The translations under genes and the position numbers were made by a program. The notes beneath the pieces were generated by a model that was not told where the DNA came from, did no database searches, and saw only the letters and a list, made by a program, of their open reading frames with translations. 64,000 nucleotides of DNA, from assembly GCA_022560025.1 (NCBI GenBank), contig JAFISE010000078.1, positions 1 through 64,000 on the forward strand. The letters run 5' to 3'. Shown piece after piece: positions 30,864 through 42,106 of the stretch (positions within the stretch are counted from its first letter, which is position 1; every line of letters begins with the position of its first letter). Source of the stretch: Stagonosporopsis chrysanthemi. Its lineage: Eukaryota; Ascomycota; Dothideomycetes; Pleosporales; Didymellaceae.

Positions 30864-32231
30864 ATGTCTGCGCCTCCGTCAAGCACACTCACTGCGTCCT
30901 CGACTATCAGCATGAAAGCAGGTAAAGACCACCAGCAGCGTGATATGGAAGGTTCCTGCCGGCATTGGCGTAACCGTAGCCAACTCTGGGGCATCAGGTC
31001 GGTTCTTCCATACCTTTTATCCACTAGAACGTTTGCTAACGTAAATGCGAAAGTGGTTTTAAAAGTGTTTGAGAACGGGACTGAAGCTGCCGCTGAGTCT
31101 AGCGCGAATGCCCTGGTCTTGGCCGACTTCAGCTGCTTGCTGGGCAGTGCGCGCCTCTCATACGCGACGACGACGAGCTTCAGCTCAAAACGGCCGTACT
31201 ACCTCTATTCAGACACCCAGCCTGTGGTAGATGTGTTTTTGAAGAGGTGGGGCGACATGGTCGCCGACAAGGTCCTTCAAAATGCACTCGAGGATGTGCC
31301 GCCCAGGAATAACAACCACAAGAAGATCGAGGATGAGTATCGCTTATTCTTCAGCCGCGTTGGAAGCCAAATTATTATGGATGTGTCCTATGGTTCTAAG
31401 TTGTCGCTTTGTGTGCTCTCGTCTGTTTGCTCTGCATTGTTCACCTCCCGCCGTGGCCTGGAACTGACCTGCATTCAGACTGTCTGGGCCGATATCACTG
31501 ACACGACCTTCGACAAGGACTTCCAAGTCAACACCGGAGCTGAGTAAAGAGGCGTCACTGGCAGCGTCAGGAGCGGAGAGGACGTCAAGAGCAAGGAGTC
31601 GTTCAAGGTATACGAGAAGATGCGGCGGCGATACAGAGCTGGCCAACAGAATTGAAGGTAGCCCTGAGAGTGGCGAGGCCGGCATTGCGCGCGAGGAGTG
31701 GACGCATACAACTTCCGAGAATCCCAACGTCAGCTCGTTCCAGGTCACGCCGCTGTGGGGTGTGGTGCAAGAGTCCAGCAAGAAGAGGTCCGAGACCGCT
31801 GCCATGATACTCTGAACGCTTTCACCTGGATCTGCGCAAATCCCCACACGCACCAGACAGTCTGCCGCTTCACCGTCGCCTCCAAGTGGGATACCTTCTC
31901 GCTGCTGAGCCCGTCGGCCTTCATCATCGCCGGCAAGATTACTCCAGCGGATTGCACCGTCACCGGCACCAAGGTGGTCTGGGGCAAGGGTACGAGAGAC
32001 ACCAAAATTGAAGCCACTGTGGAGCAAGTACACAGCCGAGCCAAAAGCCCGCCCATCTCGGCCGTCGGCTCCAATCTGAGTGCTAACTATAATGGGTTTG
32101 TTATCTAGAATGACGGCTCTAATATCAACATCGAACTTTCGCACGGCAGCGATGGCGACAGCGAGGGTAGCGAAGGCCAATGTCTCGCGGCGTTCACTGA
32201 AGTAAGCACTGCTCAAGCATGTGTGTCCCAT
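30864..32231 (+). pseudogene. MACPF-like (perforin-fold) protein gene, broken
   Basis: The first open segment (to 31547) has the order expected of the membrane-attack-complex/perforin fold. A Ser/Thr-rich strand region is followed by an aromatic PYYLYSDTQPVV strand, an ALEDVPP loop, and then RLFFSRVGSQIIMDVSYG, the counterpart of the usual Tyr/Phe-Gly-Thr-His signature in which GTH is replaced by GSQ. A stop at about 31545 and then a frame change near 31620 follow. A second frame carries CGGDTELAN and FQVTPLWGVV, matching the C-terminal part of fungal MACPF proteins. A Cys-rich beta-type tail continues to about 32230 with another stop at 32106. Intact relatives make pores in membranes; this copy has at least two stops and one frame change and cannot give the full protein. 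The large minus-strand frame over this region is a shadow. Confidence 0.58.
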
Positions 32232-33148
32232 GCAGGGAACAGGATCTACTGAGACTTCGGTCAGACAAACTACGAAAATAACGTTTCAAAACCTACACAT
32301 CTCAGGTGAAAACATTGGAGGGCAGACAGAAGCGGAACCAAAGCTCACACTCTGTTTTACTCGAGCTTTCACGCGAGTGCGACTTTCACGACGGCCATCT
32401 CCTAGATTGCCGGCTCCTTGGTGCATGACAGCGCGCTACATTGCGAAAATAAGCCTTTCCAAATTGCGGGCATTTAGATCGACATGGTTTTGGTAACAGC
32501 AACGACTGTGTTGGGAGCGATCCCTTACTCGAATGAAGCGAGGTCCATGCTTGTTTGGTGGCATTCCGGAAGCGTCTCTTTCCCGAACCCGATCGACTTG
32601 AACGTTTGCCCAGGTTTCCAAGCATCGTGAACAGTGATCGTCTTTGACACGAATCGCAACATGTCAGTACTGATACGGGTGATGGGCTCCATGCCACTTT
32701 TGACACAGTGCCAAACCGCTGAACTGAGAGATAGGCTTCCTCGGCTGGTAACGAGCAGGACTGGCCAACGCATCGCGCAAACAGGAGGACAAACACGTCC
32801 GAGCGGCCAATACGAGCACGTGTACGACATGAGATCAGAGTCCAGAGAGCAGCTCTACCTCTGGTGAGGTCGTTTTCTGTCTTGAGTCACAAGCATCGCG
32901 GATAAGACTGACTCAAGCTTGGTTACGGTGTTGGTCCTGCGCCCCAAGTTGCGCACTTGCTTCCGTCCGCCCCTCATCCACATTGTTTCTGACAATGTAC
33001 TACTAGGAATCTCAGGCAGCCTGTGTCTCGGGAACAGTGAGACTTCATTCTTTGTGCGTAGTTCCACTTCGGGCAAGATATCTTTGTTAATTTGCTTACA
33101 CTTCGTGGCCGCCACCCCCTTCATATTAAGCCACATCTGTCAGGCCGA
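32232..33148. other. Possible decayed coding sequence, unresolved
   Basis: Minus-strand pieces at 32520-32690 (STDMLRFVSKTITVHDAWKP) have coding-like composition but adjoin stops and frame changes. No gene model could be built. Confidence 0.25.
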
Positions 33149-33518
33149 ATGTTTGAATGCTCGACCAAGCATATGTCTCTGCTAGATGTCTCAGACAAGT
33201 TGTTCACCGAACTCAACGAAGCCACAGGCATTGATCACGATGTACTGTACCATCGCGCTAATTCAAAACACAAACACTGTTTCACTAGGTTCTTTGTCCG
33301 TCGCCTGGACATCGAGCACTTTGCAGTCCAAGTGGCCAGCATGTTTCAGGCATGCGTAATTGGTTATCGATTTTTTGCAGGCGCTCGGCGACAACATCAG
33401 AAAGCCGGTGAAGGAGCTGGGTCTATGTGGGCAGGTCTTTGTGATACATCGTGGAGCCAATGGAAGCGTAGTGAAGGATATCATAGTAGTGGGGCTAAGA
33501 AGAGATAATGCACACTGA
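33149..33518 (+). CDS. Small unknown protein (about 106 aa, 2 exons, tentative)
   Basis: Exon 1 (33149-33331) starts MFECSTKHMSLLDVSDKLF. Exon 2 (33381-33518) encodes ALGDNIRKPVKELGLCGQVF and ends VVGLRRDNAH. Both look coding. The 49-bp intron has a weak donor (GTGGCC) but a good pyrimidine tract and acceptor (TTTTTTGCAG), and it keeps frame; a donor 6 bases earlier is also possible. There is no signal peptide or known domain. It may be a fragment of a decayed gene. Confidence 0.3.
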
Positions 33519-33659
33519 CTATATCTCCGATATTATCTACGAACGCATCACATGCAAATCGTCGTTCAATCGAAGTCAGCACTGTCGGCGGTAGTGTACT
33601 GTTCAATGCATAGCCCATTCACACGACGGCCGTAAGCGAAGCAGCTATTCTGTTTGGGG

Positions 33660-34217
33660 AAGGAGTATTGTTTGCTGTTGAAACATGGCGTGTCTTTCTT
33701 CTCCCACCTTGCTGTCGAACGTCGGGAGCGACAAGCAGTGGAGGAGCAACTTGTCAAGGAACGCCGCGAAGCCGACGACCGCCTTGCAGCCGAGCGTCGT
33801 AAGACACAAGCGGTTGAGAAGGAGTTAGAGGCCGTCAAGGCTGCTAACAAAACGGAGGTCAGCAAGCTCCAAGAGCAGCTCGCTACCGAGAAGACCATCA
33901 GCGAGCAGTTCGCCCGACAGCTCATGCAGACGGTAGCTGAGGCGGCCACTGACCACCAAACAGCTGACCAGGAGGCACAAACTCTACGCAGCATAGCCAA
34001 AAACGTGGAGAGCCTGCGCTCAGATGTGGCCGGAGTCGGACAAGCCGTCACGACAGTTGGAGGGGTCGCGGAGAACACACAGGGAGCGCTCGCTGTCCTT
34101 GGGGAACAGGTTGAATTTCTTGTCCAAAATCACGACCGCACAGAAGCCCAACAGTCCCAGCGCCGACTTCCTCGGAAAGTCAACAAGCTGTCGAAGCCGT
34201 TCAAGGGACAAAAGTGA
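33660..34217 (+). CDS. Coiled-coil protein, start not resolved
   Basis: An open frame of about 185 codons. A long charged coiled coil (ERRERQAVEEQLVKERREAD through EQLATEKTISEQFARQL) is followed by a Val/Gly/Thr heptad region (about 110-155) and a basic tail ending KLSKPFKGQK. No ATG precedes the coiled coil in this frame, so a 5' exon or a lost start is implied; no convincing upstream exon was found. Composition and strand bias support coding. No family was recognised. The large minus-strand frame here is its shadow. Confidence 0.45.
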   Translation, partial: KEYCLLLKHGVSFFSHLAVERRERQAVEEQLVKERREADDRLAAERRKTQAVEKELEAVKAANKTEVSKLQEQLATEKTISEQFARQLMQTVAEAATDHQTADQEAQTLRSIAKNVESLRSDVAGVGQAVTTVGGVAENTQGALAVLGEQVEFLVQNHDRTEAQQSQRRLPRKVNKLSKPFKGQK

Positions 34218-34455
34218 GGCGCCGTGGCTGAAGCAAGGGCAAGGACCCCGGATCAATGTTGTAGTATTGATTACTCTTGTTGACACCTGCGGTGATTTTG
34301 AATGTGGCTTTTCGTAGGACCCCTCCTTTAATTAAGAAATATGTGTGCACACTTTGTGATTTTTGCTATGTTGTCGCACGTCGATCTTCGTGAATATTCC
34401 TCTTCCCATTGTGAGCTTTGCTATTGTGACGCACTATTGTTACTCATCATCAGTC

Positions 34456-34695
34456 CCACGTGCACTTTGAGCAAGCCCGTCAAGATGCACGTGAGGCTTT
34501 CATGCAGATGCATGTAAGACCTCCTTTCAGTGCATCTCCTTGTTGAAATAACAAGCAGATTTACCCTACTGATCCTACGTGCACTTTGAGCAAGCCCGCA
34601 GAGATGCATGTGAGACTTTCTTTCAGTGCGTCTCCTTGTTGAAACAGCAAACGGCTTTGTCCTGCTGATTTCCAAGCGACCATGTGAGGCGCTAT
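34456..34695. repeat. Direct repeat, period 119 bp, about 2 units
   Basis: ACGTGCACTTTGAGCAAGCC recurs at 34458 and 34577, followed in both by an AGATGCA(C/T)GTGAG and a CTCCTTGTTGAAA block. A partial third unit holds the repeated TCCTGCTGATTTC element. Confidence 0.7.
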
Positions 34696-34766
34696 CCTGC
34701 TGATTTCAAGCGAGCAAGCTTTCCCACTCAAGGCAGTATATTTAGCTGACGGTCTACTCCACGGAC

Positions 34767-35728
34767 TCATCCTTCATTCACTGACCTATATATCTTTAGC
34801 TCCTTATTATCATTAATTCCGAAATGTTCCTTGACCACCCTGGAGCTCGGCTTCTCCTTGGGCGTCTCCATGCACAGCTCCTTGTTGGCCGTTGTGCGCG
34901 GCTTCACCTCCAGTCGGTCATGCTGGCTCTCGAGTTCCTGTTCGGGCTCGATGCTTTGAGTCTCGGAATGACTCTTTATACCGTATAACACCTTGCCTCC
35001 TTCTTTCGGCTTCTATATATTTTTTTGAGGTAGCTGTTGAAGGGCATTGCCGCCTCGCAGCACGACGGAAACATTGCTGTGCACTTTCCCCAGCTTCACT
35101 TTCACAATCACCATCTTCTCTGGATCCGGATTACTGCGAACCTGCTCGGATTTCCCTGCTCATTGCTGGACCTTGTAAAAGCTCGGCAAATTCTGAGATC
35201 TTGTGCAAGAGGTGTTTCCGAGCCCTAACATTTCGTAATTGTGGTCAAGCTGTGTGCTGTGACTCTGGCGGCATTCACTGTGAAACCACGATTTAGGCGA
35301 GATGTCCTCTAGATGATTGCTAACAGAGTACTTGCTCATCTCTGGATCTTGCACAATCTCAACGAATTCTGAGATCTTTAGCAAGAGGTCTTTCTGAGCA
35401 CGATACTCGGGATGCGGATTACTGCGAACCTGCGTCCTTGAGGGCCTTTCCAGTGTACGTCTCGCGCAAGAGTTTACGTTCACTCTGTTCTTGCTCAAGG
35501 AAGTCCTGCACGTCGGCCTGATTGTCAGAGCTCTTGTTTGCAAGCTGTGCTTGAACCTCTGGGTATCGGTCGAGGGTGCGTTGGCGATTGAGCTGGTTGT
35601 AATCCTCGTGTGGGTCGTTTAAGTCCTGCACCTTCTTGGGATTTTCTTTTCTTTTTCTCCAGGTGAGGTGCCAACGCACTTGGAGCAAGACCGACAAGTT
35701 CACGAAGGAACTCTTCGAAGTACTCCAT
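34767..35728 (-). pseudogene. Helical protein gene remnant with two related internal segments
   Basis: Coding-like minus-strand pieces lie in series but in different frames. An N-terminal MEYFEEFLRELVGLAPSALA starts at 35728, and a charged piece follows (RYPEVQAQLANKSSDNQ ... DFLEQEQSERKLL). Two related segments come next, AQKDLLLKISEFVEIVQDPE and ARKHLLHKISEFAELLQGPA. The last piece is an acidic tail (SIEPEQELESQHDRLEV) ending at 34767. The frame changes at an A-rich run near 35650 and again near 35400 and 35130. No introns with good signals restore it. The duplicated KISEF segment shows it too was a repeat protein. Function unknown. Confidence 0.4.
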
Positions 35729-35924
35729 TTCAGCACCGTGTACCGCGATCTAACATTCCAAGGTGTGGCGCACATCGTTAGGGTTGGCTGACAGACTGTC
35801 TCCTTGTATTCCGGTCGGTGAGAACTTCTCATCAACATCAACCACAAACGACCCACCTATACCTCAACTCGACTCCTCGCTCTCACTTTCCGATTTTATA
35901 TCTCCGCACCGCGAAAACTCCAAG

Positions 35925-37570
35925 ATGTTCACATCGCCTGAATTCATCTGGTTCGCCGTCACCACCACTACGATAGCTCTCATCGCCCTCCTCGCAGTCT
36001 CCATCGCTGTCGTATATCTCCTGCAGCTCGTGGCCATGCTACTCCTACTACTGGGCGTGGTCGTGCTACTCCCCATCATCAACGTAGGCCACTTGGCAAA
36101 GCGCATCATCTTCAACATTGCTGTGTCTGTGAAGCACATCTGCGCGCGCATCGATGCTTGGGAAGCATCAATTTAGATCCAGACATCGCATTCTGCTACG
36201 CCCTCTATGCCAAGAACGACGAGTTCATGAAGAACTTGCTATTTGGAGGTTCGGAACATCTCATCAACCTCTTCGAACGCTATTACAATGCCTGCCCCGG
36301 CATTACGCCGATACCCTTGAGACCCAGGCATTCTAGGTTACCCGCAAGTTATATACGTTCAAGATTTACCATAGCCGTCCAGACACACCCGGCAGCGAGG
36401 AGAAGCCCATCGACCCGCCCAAGGGCATCGAGCATGGCCTGCCCGACGGCGGCGCCGTTGCCAAGCTGCAGGCCACCCACTCTCCCAACCACATGTCCTC
36501 GCTCGGCTTCACGGTCAAGGGGCGGCCAAACAGCGCGCTCCACGCCCAGATATCTCAACAGCGCAAGCCTTGCGGCCAAAGGGGCAGGGGTTACGACTAC
36601 CGTCATCGAGCCTAGCGCCGACGTATTCACCGACGTCGTGACGCCAGAGCAGGTAGCCATCGTGGAGCCGTTCCTTAGCGATGAGCTCTTCCTCGTCCAT
36701 GTCTGTGTTCTTATCGGCACGCCGTCTTCCCGCGGCAAAGGCAAGCAGAAGGCAGGCTCGGACGTCGAGCCTGCTACCGCCAGCTCGTCGGCCCCGTCTC
36801 GCCCTCTGCTCGGCCTGGCCATGTTCGCCAACGGGAACTTTGGCCCGTTCCAAGGCCAGTACGACGCAATCCGCGACATAATCGCAGACGAAGAGTCCGT
36901 AAGCCTCAACTTCTTCGCGCTCGGGTCTGAGTGCGACCTGCATCGGATCCACGAGGCGTACAAGAGCATGCGGGAGCAGATCACCGACGACCCCGTCTCT
37001 CGCTGGTGGAAGCGCGGCACGGTCAATCCGCAGAAGGGGCAGGAGATGGCGGCGGAGAATCGCCCGAGCGACTTCAAGATCGCGAAGCGCCACTCGTTCG
37101 CCAACGCGACCGAGTACGTGACCATTCAGTACCAGCTCCTGGTCCAGCAGGCCAAGAGCATCGAGGACAAGGGGTACGTACAGACTATCATCCGCTTTAG
37201 CAAGTTCCTGGGTGGTAGCGACCAGCAGTACTACGCACACCTCGACGCTCCTGCCGGGTCGCACTACCGAGACAGTGCCACCGTCGACGTCAAGCTGCTG
37301 AGCTCCGACGCAGGCAACAATGAAGACTGGCAGTTTTGCGTCGTCGAGTCCTTTGGCTACGCGCACGCGACGCAGTACGCAGGCTACGCCTAACGGCCCG
37401 GGTTCGAAGATAGCGTGCACACTATCGACACGCTCCAGCACTCCAAGCGTTCATTTTTGGTAGCGGCGTTGGTATTTCACTACCGGGTGAAAATTGTCAT
37501 GGCTGTCACTGCGGCCTCTGCTCCGGCGCAGCGCCTCCCTGCTCAGCTTGCACCTGCGGCCGACGCCTAA
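35925..37570 (+). pseudogene. Membrane-anchored unknown protein, broken by stops and frameshifts
   Basis: The N-terminal piece from an ATG at 35925 has a strong hydrophobic double segment (TIALIALLAVSIAVVYLLQL and VAMLLLLLGVVVLLPII), then a basic IIFNIAVSVKHICARIDAWE. The sense continues in other frames: DPDIAFCYALYAKNDEFMKN, then KIYHSRPDTPGSEEKPIDPP after a TAG (36334-36336, one transition from TGG). From about 36580 a long frame (ANGNFGPFQGQYDAIRDIIA ... YAHATQYAGYA) meets a TAA at 37391-37393 (CAA expected) and resumes to 37570. At least two frame changes and two RIP-type stops are present. An open frame of 411 codons (36158-37393) spans the region but reads out of register in its first third. 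No family was recognised. Confidence 0.5.
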
Positions 37571-40291
37571 GGTATCCACAGAGGGTTTAGAGGCCGGCCA
37601 GTAATGCGATGAGTAGATAGAGCGACCTGAGGATGGCTCCCTGCGTTACACCCCGTTTTTGGGTTGGAGGACTTCTTTGCGACTGTCTGTCTGTATCTTG
37701 AATTATACCTCAACGATATTTCCACTGCCTTAGCTGTCGTGAGTGTGACGTTGCTTGTTCGCCGTTGAATCGTGACGTGTGTCTGCGACTCAAGCAATCC
37801 CTCCGCGGCGCGATGCTGCGAAAGTGAAAGGTAAAGTATCGAGGCATCCTCCTGCCCGGCCGAGGAGAGGCAGTCAATTGGATATTAATACGTGAACAAT
37901 GTTATGGATCCTATGCTTGGGACGTAAGCACACGCAGATAATTTGGTGACGAGGAATTACTGGCATCCAGCCATTTCTCGAGTCAGACAAACTCCTGGCT
38001 GTTTACGTTTCAAGATACCAACACAATTTCATCTTTGGAAAACGCCAGTACTGACCGTTCTGATAGCTTCCACTTACAAGTCAGACAGTGCACACTGCAC
38101 TCTCCTCAAGCACCTTCGAGATTCATAGTAAGCATCTTCACAACAAACCACAAGCTGAGCAAAAAGGATAGTCTTCATCACGAAGAGATGAATGTACCAA
38201 GTAAAGCAGTCGATGCAGCAGCACGACGCAACGCGCCCCCAATATTCATCAGCGCCATGCCGTCTTGTGGAGGGAGAGCAGTGGAGGGAGACAAGGCCGT
38301 GAGATAGTGTTGGTTTGAGAGTGGTAAGCTAGGAAGAGGGGAGAAAAGGTAGAGAATGGATTTATTACAAAAACAAGAGGTCCAGAGGATGTTCGAGGCA
38401 GAGGGATTCTTGAGAAGCAAGCGTGGATGACCGAGAAAACGCTACAGGTAAGCGGCCGCGGCGCTCGAGCGGCAGCCTGGTGGCTGGAGTATTTCATGGA
38501 GATGAGGGGACTCGCAAGACGCAGTGCCCTCATCAAGGAGGCATCACATAGCCGTCTCGTCCGAGGGCGAGATCGTACTTGCTCAACAAAGCACTCACTC
38601 GTAAAGGAAGCAGCATAGCCGTGCCTGTCCCCTCCGCAGTCCTGCAGTCACCGGCCTTGGGGCATCGAATCGAATCAAGAGAGAAAGTGGACCAATGTGA
38701 AGCTCGATGCATCTGCAGATATCTAAATGCTATCGCAGGCTGCCGAGTTGAACGACGTCGGCGCTTCGGCGCCATGGGGGGCCAAGCTCAACTGCAGCCC
38801 CACCTTTTGCACGACCTCACGTCTTCGCAGCACAGGACGCGTTTTTGGCGTCGCTCGCTTGTGTGTGCGCAGTACGGGAGCATGGCTGTCTACGGTGTAG
38901 AGGCGCCGCTTGTATAGCGCTCGCTCTGCTGTCGCCATTTTGCTGGCACCACGGCCCTCGTTTGTACGGCCGTGTTTATTCATCGCCCTTCTTCGCCATC
39001 TTCCCTCGCCGTCCTCCCTCGCCGTCCTTACTCGCCGTCTTCTCTCGATCCTCGCTGCACACCAATGCTCGTCTTTCTGTCTGGATCCTGCCGCCACGCC
39101 CACCGCTGACGCTCTTCCTGTGGCCATGACAGTGATATCTGGCTGGGCAGAGGCTCACACAAGCGTGAGCAGCCGGCGTTACAACCTCGGACCTCATCAT
39201 GCACGAGGGCCCTGTTGAACAACCCCTCGGCCATCACATACGGCAGTTGACTGGCTCCATACGCCTGTCTGATTGCGCGCCTGCCAGATTGCGCGCCTGC
39301 CCATGTTCGGCTCCAGAAGGCAGGTGCCAGTTCATGCTACACCAGTACACCTGGGTCCCCTCAAGCTCCTCCATCTCCACGCCAAACACCGCGATTGAGA
39401 AACCAACACGCTGTCTCGCCGAGCAGCTGACTCTTATTCTCCATCCCCACAAGCGCTCTCTCCAGGCCATTGCCACATGCAGCCTGCCCACAAACCTCTC
39501 AAAACTACACCCTTTGACGGCGCCATGTCGTGCACACGCCAGCATCACGCTGCCACATCGTGCAGCACTCTCGTCCTTTCCAGCTCTGCCTTCTCTTTCG
39601 CTGGATGGAAGAAGGTGTCATTGCGCTCGCCGTCGTCTTGGAACACCTCGTCGATGGTTTATTTGTTTGTCATAGCTGCGCAGCTCTGCTCAGTGAACGA
39701 AGAACACGTCGTGCCTCGGCTCTGTGTGCACTGAATCGACTGTCTGCAAAGAGAGATCTTAGTTGACACTGCCTTGGGTTGAAGGACTTATCGTGATCGA
39801 ACCCGTACACTCTTGACGGTGCGGAGGTTCTGTCTGGTAAGTTGATGGTCATTCCCACGTTCTAATCGTGGCAGCAGGCCTACCCTATTGCAGGCCACAA
39901 ACACGCACGACTTCTCCTCGATCTTGCGATACTGTACTCCCTCTACATTTCCTCAGCCTTCTTAGTCCTGGGTCCCTTGTCACACGTGCACCTACCGCAT
40001 CCGTGTGTACCTGCCTTTCTGAAGACGGCCCACCTCAACATCGCGAAAATTGGCTGATAGACTAAACGTCAATGCGTACACAAATACTGATCTTCACGGA
40101 CTCCCCCGAGCTCCCGTGCTGGACTGGGTCGATCCGCGCTCGCGGCTGTGATGAGCAAGTACCTTTGGTGGCCTTTACATCGCGTGCCTGGAACAGCAAC
40201 CCTGATAGGTTCGAACACGCAGAACTACCTGTGCATGCCCATGGATGTCTGCGCTCCTAGAACTCTCTGGAATGCCATATTTTCTCCGTTC
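37571..40291. other. Intergenic 2.7 kb, no supported gene
   Basis: Only short overlapping frames; a GC- and pyrimidine-rich block at about 38930-39120 gives false frames on both strands. Confidence 0.4.
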
Positions 40292-40414
40292 ATGGAAATA
40301 CCAGGCCTTTGTCCGCCCTAGTTTGCTCGCTCAGAGGCTCTTCCGCCTGCACTACACAAGGCACATGTCTTGGAGTTTGAACAAGCGTTCGGCGACAGTG
40401 AACTGCGCCTTTCG

Positions 40415-42106
40415 ATGCCAAGCAGCAGACAGGCCTGTGGGGCTCCGACGGCATGGCTGCAGCACGTGCAGAGCCTTTCACTACGGCGGTACGTGGCCTA
40501 TATATCGTATCAATGAGCTTGCGGCCTGTACCTGCCCAGTATCAGCGACATGCAACCTAACCGCGACCCTACCATGGAGTTTGCGCATGGTCTGAGAGTT
40601 CTTATACAGCCGCTACTTATCTTGTATGACAAGGGTCAAGAGGCCCAAGTATACGACGATTTTGTGCGTTCGACCTCAGATGTCTTGCACGTTTACTTCG
40701 ACCTCTTGAGCGCAGAGCCCAAGTATGACGGGCATCACAAGGCGCTCAATCAAGTGCGCCCGCAGACACGGGCCCACATGCTCCAGTTCATGGAGGACAA
40801 GAACCTGCCTGTGTCCAGTAAGTCTTGATCAAACCCACGGTGTCCTTTCGTGCAGTCAGCTAAGCAGAACATAGCGACCGCATACGAGAACTTCAAAGAG
40901 GTATGGGATTTTGACTTCGACGCAGTGGCTGCGGAGGAACTTGCTGTCACTAGGCAGAACAAAATCTTCCTCATCATGTGGTTCCTTGCTGAGCTCCGCT
41001 ACGACATTCCAAAGAACGCCACGACCTCAACCATATTCAAGGACGTTTCAACGGACTTCAAGGGAAAGAGCAGTGGGCAGATTCGTCAGACTCTGACGTC
41101 GCTCCTCTGGTGGAACGACGTCTACTATGGCGCCCAATATCGTCAAGCGAAGCCAGCCGAGCTCGAAGAGCCCAGCTACTCCAAGACATACCATACGCCG
41201 ACCCTTCCTGTAATGGGCAAGCGCAAGCGCGAAGCGCCCGGCCCTTCCAAGACCAAGGACGCAACAACTGGAGCCCAGGCGACCACAGCTACAGGTAGAG
41301 GACATACGACCAAGGCCGCAGAGCCGACGCTCAAGAAAACAAAGCTTGCGCCCAGCACGGACAAGCCTGTGCTCAAGACTGCCAAAACTATGCCAGATGG
41401 AGATGATTCAGCAGCTCAGACTGATGAGCTTCAACGCGCCACCGACAGGGGTCTTGTCGATACGGATGTAACGGCCTTCATCCGCAACGCAGAACGTTAC
41501 GCACGAAAGGAGCAAGATCTCAAGAAGTTGAACGCCGCGATCAAAGAGATCGACACAGACCTCCGCACGCGTGCGTTCATGTCTCTATGGAGCATGACCA
41601 TCACCGATGCTGCCCGTGATAGGGTAGCTAGTCTGCTATCTGGGCTCGGTTCAACACACAAGATCCGTAAGCGCTCGATCAAGTGAACCGACGCACTGAG
41701 CTGACATTCCTAGTTCGCGACAACGTTGAGATATTCAAGCGCTATGACAACCTCCCAGATGGCCAGGTGCTTCTTCTGCGTACTCTCGTCATCGACTACG
41801 TAAACCACGGCAACAGCAAGTGCAGACCTTGCGGCAACGTGCAAGATCCGCCGCAGGCTGCGGTAGTCGTGATCGACGGCCCGCTCTGTCCTGTTCTTGA
41901 TTGCAAGAAGGGACTGGCTTCGTACCCTAATCGCAAGTCCCTCTTTCTCCACTGCCGTCGGGCTCATAACCTGTCCGAAAAGGAGGTCCGGAGACTCAGC
42001 CTCAATCTCACACGTACGTAACATGCTCCTATCAGGCAGGCAACAACAACGCTAACCGTGGAACAAAACAGGACCAACTGGGTCAGCCACCGGCCCCACA
42101 GCATGA
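40415..42106 (+). CDS. C2H2 zinc-finger protein with Lys/Ala/Thr-rich linker (497 aa, 5 exons)
   Basis: Exons are 40415-40488, 40540-40817, 40860-41666, 41714-42013 and 42072-42106. All four introns (51, 42, 47 and 58 bp) have GT...AG ends and together give one frame to a TGA. The N-terminal half is helical (EVWDFDFDAVAAEELAVT; IFLIMWFLAELRYDIP). A basic Lys/Ala/Thr/Pro-rich linker with KRKREAPGPSK, a likely nuclear signal, follows. The C-terminal region has a Cys pair (CRPCGN) and a single finger-like CPVLDC ... HCRRAH (C-x4-C-x14-H-x4-H). It probably binds nucleic acid in the nucleus, which is inference. In the same frame coding-like sequence extends upstream to an ATG at 40292 but is cut by a TAG at 40319-40321 that CAG would give, so the gene may have lost its original N-terminus. 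Confidence 0.62.

Noticed and set aside
31344..32231. 295-codon open frame on the minus strand
   Set aside because: It is antisense to the MACPF-like remnant, whose plus-strand pieces carry recognisable motifs; the minus frame has none.
33566..34078. 170-codon minus-strand frame
   Set aside because: Ser/Ala-rich shadow of the plus-strand coiled coil.
37396..37412. GGGTTCGAAGAT considered as a tRNA T-loop
   Set aside because: No matching acceptor stem, anticodon arm or D arm lies upstream; it is coding sequence.
36349..37441. 258- and 308-codon open frames on the minus strand
   Set aside because: Both are GC-rich shadows of the plus-strand broken gene at 35925-37570.
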